DNA from: an uncultured Blautia sp.
GTDB lineage: Bacteria > Bacillota > Clostridia > Lachnospirales > Lachnospiraceae
DNA: 7,291 bases
Direction of reading: 5' to 3'
NCBI GenBank assembly: GCA_934402155.1
Contig: CAKRTP010000092.1
Span: 1-7,291 of the forward strand
Both the position numbers and the translations under genes were made by a program. The first letter of the stretch is position 1. Each line of letters opens with the position of its first letter. The notes below the pieces were generated by a model. It was given only the letters and a program-made list of their open reading frames with translations, was not told the origin of the DNA and ran no database searches. This document shows, piece after piece, positions 1-5,367 of the stretch.

Positions 1-803
1 CTGACAAACAAAGTTCCATAATCACGGCCTTCTATGATCTTGTGGATGATGTGAAAATCTGCGCCATTTGCAATGACCATATCCGCCCCTGCCGCTGTTG
101 CAATCTCGGCAGCCGTAAGCTTCGTTGCCATTCCGCCTGTCCCGACCTTGCTTTTGGGGCCTTTGCCCATACTCAGAAGCTTCTCATCCAGTTTCTCCAC
201 TATATGGATAAATTCTGCATCAGGATTGCTGTTTGGATCATCTGTGAACAGCCCGTCAATGTCAGAAAGCAGGATCAGAAGGTCTGCACCGATCAGCCCT
301 GTGATCACGGCTGACAGAGTATCATTGTCACCAAAAGATGCCATCATTTCCAGCTCATAACTGGAAACAGAGTCGTTTTCGTTTACGATCGGAATCGCTC
401 CGACATCAAGAAGCTCCTCAAATGTATTTCTTGCATTCATACGGTTCAGGTTATTGACCATGGTGCCCTTTGTCATAAGTATCTGCGCTGCCACCTGATT
501 ATATTCTGCAAACAGCTTCTGGTAGATCATCATAAGCTTTGCCTGACCAACTGCAGAACATGCCTGTTTCTTCTTAAGTTCAGCCGGTTTCCCGTGAAGT
601 CCGAGTGCAGAAGCACCTACTGCAACAGCTCCGGAAGTTACCAGTACTACATCCTTGCCCTGATTATGAAGATCACTTAATTCGCGGACCAGAACTTCCA
701 GTTTTCGCAGATCCAGTTTATTGGTTTCTTTGTGGATCAGGGAAGAAGATCCTACCTTTATCACAATACGTTTTTTATCTTTTAACAACTCGCGGTAATT
801 CAT
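1..803 (-). CDS. proB: Glutamate 5-kinase (ProB), 3' end cut by the window edge
   Basis: Cytoplasmic kinase that phosphorylates L-glutamate with ATP to give glutamyl 5-phosphate, the first step of proline synthesis; ProA is the usual next enzyme. The frame is open from the ATG at 803 to base 3, giving 267 codons with no stop. It shows amino-acid-kinase family features: IKVGSS near residue 15 (phosphate-binding start of the fold), VTSGAVAVG at 55-63, SAVGQ at 83-87, NENDSV at 141-146, FGDNDTLSA at 157-165, LLSDIDGL at 178-185 and GTGGMATKL at 221-229. The ATG is supported by GGAGAG at 817-812, 8 bases upstream. The catalytic domain is essentially complete at the window edge; whether a C-terminal PUA domain follows cannot be seen. 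It lies 58 bases behind ybeY and probably shares its transcript. No proline T-box fits in that gap. Confidence 0.96.
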   Translation of the reverse strand, partial: MNYRELLKDKKRIVIKVGSSSLIHKETNKLDLRKLEVLVRELSDLHNQGKDVVLVTSGAVAVGASALGLHGKPAELKKKQACSAVGQAKLMMIYQKLFAEYNQVAAQILMTKGTMVNNLNRMNARNTFEELLDVGAIPIVNENDSVSSYELEMMASFGDNDTLSAVITGLIGADLLILLSDIDGLFTDDPNSNPDAEFIHIVEKLDEKLLSMGKGPKSKVGTGGMATKLTAAEIATAAGADMVIANGADFHIIHKIIEGRDYGTLFV

Positions 804-805
804 TA

Positions 806-854
806 CTGTATCTCTCCAAGTATAATTTATTGTCATCCCCTGTCGGAGATATAG
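806..854 (-). other. Imperfect inverted repeat in the ybeY-proB gap
   Basis: On the minus strand, CTATATCTC (854-846) can pair with GAGATACAG (814-806), with eight pairs and one A-C mismatch around a loop of about 31 bases. The second arm covers the last three bases of the proB ribosome binding site (GGAGAG, 817-812). The pairing is visible, but the long loop makes a stable hairpin doubtful. A role in damping proB translation is inference. No T-tract follows, so it is not a terminator. Confidence 0.25.
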
Positions 855-861
855 AACCTGT

Positions 862-1356
862 CTATCTGGTGATTCCGAGGTCATTCAGTGCTTTTGCCTG
901 TTTTGCCTCCATCACAGCTGCCTCTTCAGGTGTCATGTGATCGTATCCCAGAAGATGAAGCATGCTGTGTGCGAACAGAAAACTGAATTCCCTCTCTATG
1001 CTGTGTCCGTATTCCTGTGCCTGGGAATAAACTCTGTCCACTGAGATCATCACATCTCCGAGAAGAAGCTCGTCCGTATCCAGATCAAAATATTCATCTT
1101 TCTCGTCAATAACAGAATAATCTGCCGGCTTCTCAAACGGGATCATCGGGAAGGAAAGAACATCTGTCGGAGAATCGATCAGACGGAACTCTGCATTTAC
1201 CTTACGGATCTCCTCGTTATCTGTGATGACCAGGTTCACGCTGATCTCGTACGGACATTTCTCCAGTTCCAGGATGTGAGATGCCACTTTTTCGGCAAGC
1301 TGTTCATAAGGGATCTCCAGTTTCTGTTCTGTTTCATATTCGATCTGAATGGTCAT
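862..1356 (-). CDS. ybeY: Endoribonuclease YbeY (rRNA maturation factor)
   Basis: Zinc-dependent single-strand endoribonuclease of the UPF0054 family, needed in many bacteria for 16S rRNA 3'-end maturation and ribosome quality control. The 164-residue length is normal. The zinc-binding motif H-x3-H-x5-H is intact near the C-terminus (H130, H134, H140, reading AHSMLHLLGYDH). The conserved central block FRLIDSPTDVLSFP is at residues 57-70 and LLGDVMIS at 98-105. The ATG at 1356 overlaps the phoH stop in an ATGA arrangement, and GAGGAG at 1370-1365 sits 8 bases upstream inside the end of phoH, so translational coupling is likely. Adjacency to phoH matches the widespread ybeZ-ybeY pairing, whose products work together in E. 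coli. In Bacillus yqfF separates the two genes; here nothing does. Confidence 0.97.
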   Translation of the reverse strand: MTIQIEYETEQKLEIPYEQLAEKVASHILELEKCPYEISVNLVITDNEEIRKVNAEFRLIDSPTDVLSFPMIPFEKPADYSVIDEKDEYFDLDTDELLLGDVMISVDRVYSQAQEYGHSIEREFSFLFAHSMLHLLGYDHMTPEEAAVMEAKQAKALNDLGITR

Positions 1357-2363
1357 TTTTTCTTCTCCTCACTGCGTCTTGCCGGACGTCTTACCGGCTT
1401 CTGCTTCTTTTCGTAATCATCATATGCCTGCACGATCTGCTGTACCAGCGGATGACGCACAACGTCTTTGCTGGTAAGCTGGCAGAATCCAATATCATCA
1501 ATCTTCTTAAGTACCTTCGCAGCAACATCAAGGCCAGACACGGCATCCTTTGGAAGATCCTTCTGGGAAGCATCTCCGGTCACAACTACCTTGGAACCAA
1601 AACCGATACGTGTCAGAAACATCTTCATCTGTGCCGGTGTTGTATTCTGTGCCTCATCCAGAATAATGAATGCATTATCCAGTGTACGTCCCCTCATATA
1701 GGCAAGTGGTGCAACCTCGATCAGTCCACGCTCCATGTTCTTGGCAAAACTGTCCGCCCCCATGATCTGATAAAGAGCATCATACAGAGGACGAAGATAC
1801 GGGTCTACCTTGCTCTGAAGATCTCCGGGAAGAAATCCCAGTTTCTCGCCCGCCTCGATCGCGGGTCTGGTAAGGATGATACGGCTGACTTCTTCGTTTC
1901 GGAAAGCAGTCACTGCCATCGCCATGGCCAGATAAGTTTTACCGGTTCCTGCCGGTCCGATGCCGAATACGATCATTTTTTTGCGGATCTGCTCCACATA
2001 TTCTTTCTGTCCGAGAGTCTTCGGCTTGATCGGACGGCCCTGGATCGTATTGCAGATAAAATCTTTATCTATTTCTGTAAGTACCTGGTTCCGCTCTTCC
2101 ATAGCCAGTGATAATGCATAAGTCACATTCTGTCTGGTAATGGTGTTGCCTTGGCCTGCAAGTGCTACCAGTTCATCTATCAGCTTCTTTGCCTGAGTTG
2201 CGCTCCCGTCTGTACCCAGAATCTTCAACATGCCGTCTCTGGATATCAGTGTTACATTCAGTGTGCGCTCGATCAGTTTGAGATGTTCATCAAACTGTCC
2301 AAATACATTTCCCTCCAGATCTGCGGGCACCTGAGTGTGTAACTCAATAATGCTGTTGGTCAT
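1353..2363 (-). CDS. phoH: PhoH family NTPase (PhoH-like/YbeZ)
   Basis: Cytoplasmic P-loop NTPase of the PhoH family, thought to act in RNA metabolism as partner of YbeY. It has 336 residues, normal for the Firmicute form. Residues about 5-75 form the small N-terminal region typical of PhoH-like proteins (KH-like in the family; not checked here). The ATPase domain follows, with Walker A GPAGTGKT at 136-143, the block ILTRPAIEAGEKLGFLPGD at 163-181, Walker B FIILDEAQNT at 232-241 and VVTGDASQKDLP at 260-271. The C-terminus (about 319-336) is a short Lys/Arg/Glu-rich tail that may contact RNA (inference). The ATG at 2363 has AAAGGA at 2378-2373, 9 bases upstream. The gene starts inside the last 20 bases of yqfD and ends overlapping ybeY. 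The E. coli name PhoH reflects phosphate regulation; nothing here suggests a Pho box. Confidence 0.96.
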   Translation of the reverse strand: MTNSIIELHTQVPADLEGNVFGQFDEHLKLIERTLNVTLISRDGMLKILGTDGSATQAKKLIDELVALAGQGNTITRQNVTYALSLAMEERNQVLTEIDKDFICNTIQGRPIKPKTLGQKEYVEQIRKKMIVFGIGPAGTGKTYLAMAMAVTAFRNEEVSRIILTRPAIEAGEKLGFLPGDLQSKVDPYLRPLYDALYQIMGADSFAKNMERGLIEVAPLAYMRGRTLDNAFIILDEAQNTTPAQMKMFLTRIGFGSKVVVTGDASQKDLPKDAVSGLDVAAKVLKKIDDIGFCQLTSKDVVRHPLVQQIVQAYDDYEKKQKPVRRPARRSEEKKK

Positions 2364-3582
2364 TCTCTGTTGTCCTTTCTTCGGGCTGCTCCTTCTTTTT
2401 GACAGGAACTTCCCTTCCGGTTTTTTCTATAATTTCCAAAGACCCTTTGCTGATGCAGGTCTTATGGTCAGTCTCTATTTTAACATTATTTGCAGATATT
2501 TGAAGCCCTTTTTGCATTAATTTTTGCTCATATGCCTGCAAAATCTCCCATGACAGGATCTTTGCCTCATTTTCAGTGCGGTTTTTCACAGTTTTTTCAC
2601 ATTCTTTTCGGATGATCATTCCGCAGGAGACAGGCAGAAAAAAATTTTCTGTCATCTTGAAAGGATGATAGTCTGTCATCTGTTCCCAGTTTTCTTTCTT
2701 CTCTGCTCCAAAAGAAAAAATCCATTTTCCAAACAGAAGACAGATTCCCTTTTTTTCTTTTCCCGTAAAAACCTCTGTCTGATATTCCAGGGGGACTTCA
2801 TGATAATATGCCTGGGTATATTTAATATAAACGTCGGCATCTGCTCTCACATACTGATACTTATAAACTTCCTGGCTGTCGTTTTTTAATTCCAGCACAC
2901 CGGAAACCAGAATATCACCCTTTTTACAGGTATCGCCCGGATGAAGAAGCGGTACTCCGCTGCGGGTGATCATTTTTACGATGACCCCATCTTTTTCGGC
3001 TTCCAGACTGCTGGCCTTCTGTTCTTTATTTGAATCATCTTCAGAAAAAACGCCTTCCTTTATCTCAAGGATCAGCCTGGTTCCCCTCAGTTTTGCCGAG
3101 ATCCATGCGATCCCCGGATATTCTTCCCGTACTGATGCTGCGATCTCACTGCAGTTTATTTTTTTTCGGGAAATTCCATGCCGGATCCCCTGTTCTCCCA
3201 GAAAGTCCAGAATTTCTCCCGTGGCATATTGTCTGTTCCCCTCAATATGAATATTCCAGATATGTCCGGACAAAAAAACAAGAAGACCTGCACACAGCAA
3301 GATGCCAAGAAAAAATGCCTTTCTTTTTTTACTTCGATAAAAAAAGAAGGGCAGTCCATGTTTTTCAAGAATATGTATTCTGACACCTGTTTTGCGGCAA
3401 AGTGGTCTCAGGAGAAAGAAATCTTTTACTGCGAGTATCCCCGTAAGATCTCCGTCCGGATGACAATAAAGTTTTGTAATACAGATGTTTCTTCCTTTAC
3501 AGAGATTCAGGAAACGCTCTGTCTGATCTCCACGTATCTGGATCTTTACACAGCCCTTCCAAAAACAGCTCAGATTTTTCAT
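2344..3582 (-). CDS. yqfD: Sporulation protein YqfD
   Basis: Membrane protein of the YqfD family, made in the mother cell under sigma-E in Bacillus; its biochemical role is not established. From the ATG at 3582 it has 412 residues, close to the roughly 400 usual. A basic stretch, SKKRK, precedes a single membrane segment at about 89-109 (AFFLGILLCAGLLVFLSGHIW). Next comes a POTRA-like region at about 110-178 (starting NIHIEGN), then the family block DGVIVKMITRSGVPLLHPGD (198-217), which continues into KKGDILVSG, and a charged C-terminus. A GTG in frame at 3588 would add two residues, but it lies within the apparent ribosome binding site AGAGGTG (3592-3586), so I prefer the ATG, which also gives the family-like start MKN. 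Several A8/A7/T8 runs lie inside the gene, and its base composition looks more AT-rich than phoH or ybeY. Confidence 0.92.
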   Translation of the reverse strand: MKNLSCFWKGCVKIQIRGDQTERFLNLCKGRNICITKLYCHPDGDLTGILAVKDFFLLRPLCRKTGVRIHILEKHGLPFFFYRSKKRKAFFLGILLCAGLLVFLSGHIWNIHIEGNRQYATGEILDFLGEQGIRHGISRKKINCSEIAASVREEYPGIAWISAKLRGTRLILEIKEGVFSEDDSNKEQKASSLEAEKDGVIVKMITRSGVPLLHPGDTCKKGDILVSGVLELKNDSQEVYKYQYVRADADVYIKYTQAYYHEVPLEYQTEVFTGKEKKGICLLFGKWIFSFGAEKKENWEQMTDYHPFKMTENFFLPVSCGMIIRKECEKTVKNRTENEAKILSWEILQAYEQKLMQKGLQISANNVKIETDHKTCISKGSLEIIEKTGREVPVKKKEQPEERTTENDQQHY

Positions 3583-3585
3583 AAA

Positions 3586-3592
3586 CACCTCT
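3586..3592 (-). promoter_or_regulatory. yqfD ribosome binding site overlapping the yqfC stop
   Basis: AGAGGTG overlaps the last two bases of the yqfC TAG stop (3593-3591). Counted from the GG, it stands 5 bases before the ATG at 3582. It decides the yqfD start, because the alternative GTG at 3588 begins inside this site and has only a weak GGA upstream. The layout implies that ribosomes finishing yqfC can restart on yqfD. Confidence 0.6.
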
Positions 3593-3866
3593 ATTGTTCC
3601 AGGATTATTTCCCTGAAAATCCCACGGATCTGCATTTCCTCAGGTGTATAGTACAAAATCTTCAGAGATTTCCCATGAATGACCAGTTTTCCATTAAAGG
3701 TCAGAACAATTATTTCCTGTGGTTCATAACAGAGAATGCTGCGATAATTTTCTATCTGCAGCTGACTTTTGCCTGTGACGGTAAATATTGATTCTTTCAG
3801 AGCCAGATCACGTGGGATTTCCAGTGCCTCCGCCAGATTTTCTTTCCATTTATTTTGCTTTTTCAT
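3591..3866 (-). CDS. yqfC: Sporulation protein YqfC
   Basis: Small protein of the YqfC/YabP-like sporulation family, partner gene of yqfD and a member of the sigma-E regulon in Bacillus; molecular function is unknown. The 91-residue length is normal (Bacillus YqfC is about the same size). The family pattern is visible: basic N-terminus, EALEIPRDLALKES at about 13-26, then a beta-rich core with TGKSQLQIENYRSIL (31-45), the G-x-L-x-I-x-G-x-x-L-x-I pattern (GKLVIHGKSLKI, 59-70) and YYTPEEMQIRG (71-81). There is no signal peptide or membrane segment. The ATG at 3866 has GGAG at 3878-3875, 8 bases upstream, with a T7 tract in between. That ribosome binding site lies in the descending arm of a terminator hairpin. 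yqfD follows 8 bases after the stop. Confidence 0.92.
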   Translation of the reverse strand: MKKQNKWKENLAEALEIPRDLALKESIFTVTGKSQLQIENYRSILCYEPQEIIVLTFNGKLVIHGKSLKILYYTPEEMQIRGIFREIILEQ

Positions 3867-3911
3867 AAAAAAATCTCCGGCTTTTCTTTTTAATATATGC
3901 CGGAGATTTTT
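3867..3911 (-). terminator. Intrinsic terminator hairpin abutting the yqfC start codon
   Basis: A perfect 13-bp inverted repeat: AAAAATCTCCGGC (3911-3899, minus strand) and GCCGGAGATTTTT (3881-3869), separated by a 17-base A/T-rich loop. Read on the minus strand, the second arm ends in seven Ts (3873-3867) that run directly into the yqfC ATG. The hairpin starts 14 bases after the stop of the DUF2284 gene, the usual place for that unit's terminator. By symmetry it could also act on the plus strand, but no plus-strand gene is present. Its second arm contains the yqfC ribosome binding site (3878-3875), so it can also mask translation. Confidence 0.8.
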
Positions 3912-3920
3912 ATTTAATGA
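3892..3920 (-). promoter_or_regulatory. Candidate sigma-E-type promoter for yqfC-yqfD
   Basis: The minus strand reads TCATTAA (3920-3914), a 14-base spacer, then CATATATT (3899-3892). The second element fits the CATAnnnT -10 pattern of sporulation sigma-E; the first keeps only TCAT of a TCATATT-like -35. The start of transcription would fall near 3886-3884, in the hairpin loop, giving a leader of about 19 bases that keeps the yqfC ribosome binding site. yqfC and yqfD are sigma-E genes in Bacillus, which supports the idea. The region is AT-rich, so chance is possible, and sigma-G has a similar -10. Confidence 0.4.
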
Positions 3921-3925
3921 TTTTA

Positions 3926-4480
3926 TTAAGATTCACGGAACAGTACCATGGAAAACCACAGGATCGTGTTTCCTCCAAGATTATATTCCATCTGTTTCTG
4001 CTCTACGATCTCACTTACCACAATGCCATGACTTTCAAGACATGGATGCATCCGTTCCGGGTGTCTGCATGGCTCGCCCTTTGGATACGCACATTCCCTG
4101 CAGATATCACAGGATTCTGTCGAGAGCGTAAAAGTATCCATTCCTTCACGCTGCAGATATTCTGCAATCTCTGTAGTCAGTTCTTCGTGTGCATCTCTTG
4201 TGGAAAGCATCTCTTCCATATTCATGAGATCAGAAACTTCCGCGACACTGGAAAAAAAGACTGCATGATCATAACCATGGATCCTGTTTTCACATTCCTT
4301 AAGGGTTCCGACTGCCGGCGGACAGGCCCATGTTGTTCCGTAACGCTCGCATTCCTGTTTACATACAATGCGAACCCTCTCTGCCACAGACAGAGCTTTC
4401 GTATCCAGGATACGATATTCATAGACAGGATATTCTGCTATAAATTCTTCAAATTTCTCTATATTTAATTCTGCCGCCAT
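3926..4480 (-). CDS. DUF2284 cysteine-rich, probably metal-binding protein
   Basis: Cytoplasmic protein of the DUF2284 family, described as predicted metal-binding; no reaction is known to me. It has 184 residues, normal for the family, with no signal peptide or membrane segment. Nine cysteines occur in two clusters: C40, C44, C53 and C63 (CKQEC, then WACPPAVGT at 51-59) and C124, C127, C130, C138 and C147 (CDICREC, then PCRHPERMHPC at 137-147). The CxxCxxC with following cysteines resembles an iron-sulfur ligand set, so an Fe-S cluster or a zinc site is likely by inference. The C-terminal YNLGGNTILWFSMVL fits the family ending. The ATG at 4480 has GGGAGG at 4493-4488, 7 bases upstream. It lies 15 bases behind the cupin gene and ahead of a terminator, so the two probably form one transcript. 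Confidence 0.85.
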   Translation of the reverse strand: MAAELNIEKFEEFIAEYPVYEYRILDTKALSVAERVRIVCKQECERYGTTWACPPAVGTLKECENRIHGYDHAVFFSSVAEVSDLMNMEEMLSTRDAHEELTTEIAEYLQREGMDTFTLSTESCDICRECAYPKGEPCRHPERMHPCLESHGIVVSEIVEQKQMEYNLGGNTILWFSMVLFRES

Positions 4481-4495
4481 CGGACAGCCTCCCTC

Positions 4496-4822
4496 TTAAT
4501 CCAGAATGATCAGTGCCATAAAAACAAGATTCTCATCGCCGCTGTTTGTCAGGCCGTGACCCTGACCATCCGGGGTAAAAGTCACATCTCCTGCACCTAC
4601 CATGCGAAGAGTTCCATTATCACTGTAGATTCCCTTACCGGAAAGGATATAGTAAGTCTCACTTTCATTATGATGCTCATGATAACCAAGAGAGCATCCC
4701 GGTTCCAGGGTAACCTCTGCGTACATTCTGCATTTTCCGTTTAACTGTTTCTCGTCCAGAAGACGTTTGATCAGTACATGTCCCATACCGCCTGCCATAT
4801 TTTCTACGCGTTCTGTTGTCAT
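4496..4822 (-). CDS. Small single-domain cupin protein
   Basis: A 108-residue protein consisting of one cupin barrel. Both conserved motifs are intact: motif 1 with H48, H50 and E55, ending at G62 (GYHEHHNESETYYILSGKG at 46-64), and motif 2 with P84, G86, H89 and N93 (GDVTFTPDGQGHGLTN at 78-93). H48, H50, E55 and H89 are the expected metal ligands. Many small cupins of this type have unknown substrates; some act as isomerases, dioxygenases or ligand-binding proteins. The sequence does not decide between these. The ATG at 4822 has a full AGGAGG (4836-4831), 8 bases upstream. It lies 65 bases behind rlmH and just ahead of the DUF2284 gene, suggesting a shared metal-related role (inference). Confidence 0.88.
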   Translation of the reverse strand: MTTERVENMAGGMGHVLIKRLLDEKQLNGKCRMYAEVTLEPGCSLGYHEHHNESETYYILSGKGIYSDNGTLRMVGAGDVTFTPDGQGHGLTNSGDENLVFMALIILD

Positions 4823-4842
4823 AGTTATTTCCTCCTCTTAAT

Positions 4843-4870
4843 GGTATAAAGAATTATCTTTAACTGTCAG
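4843..4870 (-). promoter_or_regulatory. Weak candidate housekeeping promoter before the cupin gene
   Basis: The minus strand has CTGACA (4870-4865; five of six matches to TTGACA), a 16-base spacer and TATACC (4848-4843; four of six matches to TATAAT). Transcription would start only just before the AGGAGG at 4836-4831, giving a very short leader. The -35 element lies within the inverted repeat at 4856-4888. It would let cupin-DUF2284 be transcribed apart from ftsK-rlmH. This rests on pattern only. Confidence 0.3.
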
Positions 4871-4888
4871 TAAATTTACAGTTAAGAT
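4856..4888 (-). repeat. Inverted repeat after the rlmH stop
   Basis: On the minus strand, ATCTTAACTGT (4888-4878) pairs with ACAGTTAAAGAT (4867-4856), 11 pairs with one bulged A and a 10-base loop. The first arm begins at the last base of the rlmH stop codon (TGA, 4890-4888). The arms are AT-rich and no proper T-tract follows, so termination would be weak. It could be a leaky terminator, an RNA end-protecting hairpin or a protein-binding operator overlapping the candidate cupin promoter. Confidence 0.4.
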
Positions 4889-5367
4889 CATTTATGATAA
4901 GGCTCATGGTTCAGAATCCGGTATCCCCGGTAGATCTGTTCCAGGAGAATCATCTGCATAAGCTGATGAGGGAAGGTCATCTTTGAAAAACTCAGCTTAA
5001 AATCAGCTCGGGCAAGAACCTGCTCTCCAAGTCCAAGAGAACCGCCGATCACAAATGCCACAGAGCTTTTCCCTTCCACTCCAAGCTGTCCTATCTTCTG
5101 CGACAGCTGCACGGAATCCAGCATTCTGCCATCGATTGCAAGAGCGATCACATAATCCTGATCACGGATATGTTTCATCAGGCGTTCTGCTTCCGTCGCC
5201 TTGATCTGTTCGTTCAGGGCATCAGAAGCCTTGTCCGGTGTCTTTTCGTCCGGAACCTGACAGAAAGTAAGTCTGCAGTAGCGGCTCAGACGCTTGGCAT
5301 ATTCCGCAATGCCGTCATTCAGATATTTTTCTTTGATTTTTCCAACTGTTAAAATACGGATTTCCAT
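4888..5367 (-). CDS. rlmH: 23S rRNA (pseudouridine1915-N3)-methyltransferase RlmH
   Basis: SPOUT-family methyltransferase that uses S-adenosylmethionine to methylate N3 of pseudouridine 1915 in helix 69 of 23S rRNA, acting on assembled ribosomes as a homodimer. The 159-residue length is typical. Visible features are the N-terminal IRILTVGKIKEKYL (3-16), ALAIDGRMLDS (75-85), the SAM-binding knot loop FVIGGSLGLG (105-114) with LSFSKMTFPHQLMQMILLEQ (125-144), and the characteristic C-terminus YRGYRILNHEPYHK. The ATG at 5367 shares one base with the ftsK stop (TAATG). The nearest ribosome binding site, AGAGGA at 5385-5380, is 12 bases away, a little far, which fits coupling to the end of ftsK translation. 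Confidence 0.97.
   Translation of the reverse strand: MEIRILTVGKIKEKYLNDGIAEYAKRLSRYCRLTFCQVPDEKTPDKASDALNEQIKATEAERLMKHIRDQDYVIALAIDGRMLDSVQLSQKIGQLGVEGKSSVAFVIGGSLGLGEQVLARADFKLSFSKMTFPHQLMQMILLEQIYRGYRILNHEPYHK

Noticed and set aside
821..848. CCGACA, 16 bases, TATACT as a sigma-A promoter for proB
   Set aside because: Transcription would begin at or inside the proB ribosome binding site, leaving an almost leaderless RNA. Co-transcription with ybeY is simpler.
804..861. Proline-responsive T-box or riboswitch before proB
   Set aside because: The gap is only 58 bases, too short for a T-box, with no terminator stem or T-box consensus visible.
1281..2111. A long plus-strand open frame (276 codons) opposite phoH
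   Set aside because: It lies antisense to a clearly recognised gene with intact Walker motifs, has no family-like features and contains unusual residue composition. It is a mirror of the phoH codons.
3586..3588. GTG start for yqfD two residues before the ATG
   Set aside because: The GTG is inside the AGAGGTG ribosome binding site for the ATG at 3582 and has only a weak site of its own upstream. It remains possible and changes the protein by two residues.
3178..3651. Plus-strand open frame opposite yqfD and the yqfD-yqfC junction
   Set aside because: It spans the junction of two recognised genes on the other strand, has no recognisable domain, and is explained by the AT-rich yqfD sequence.
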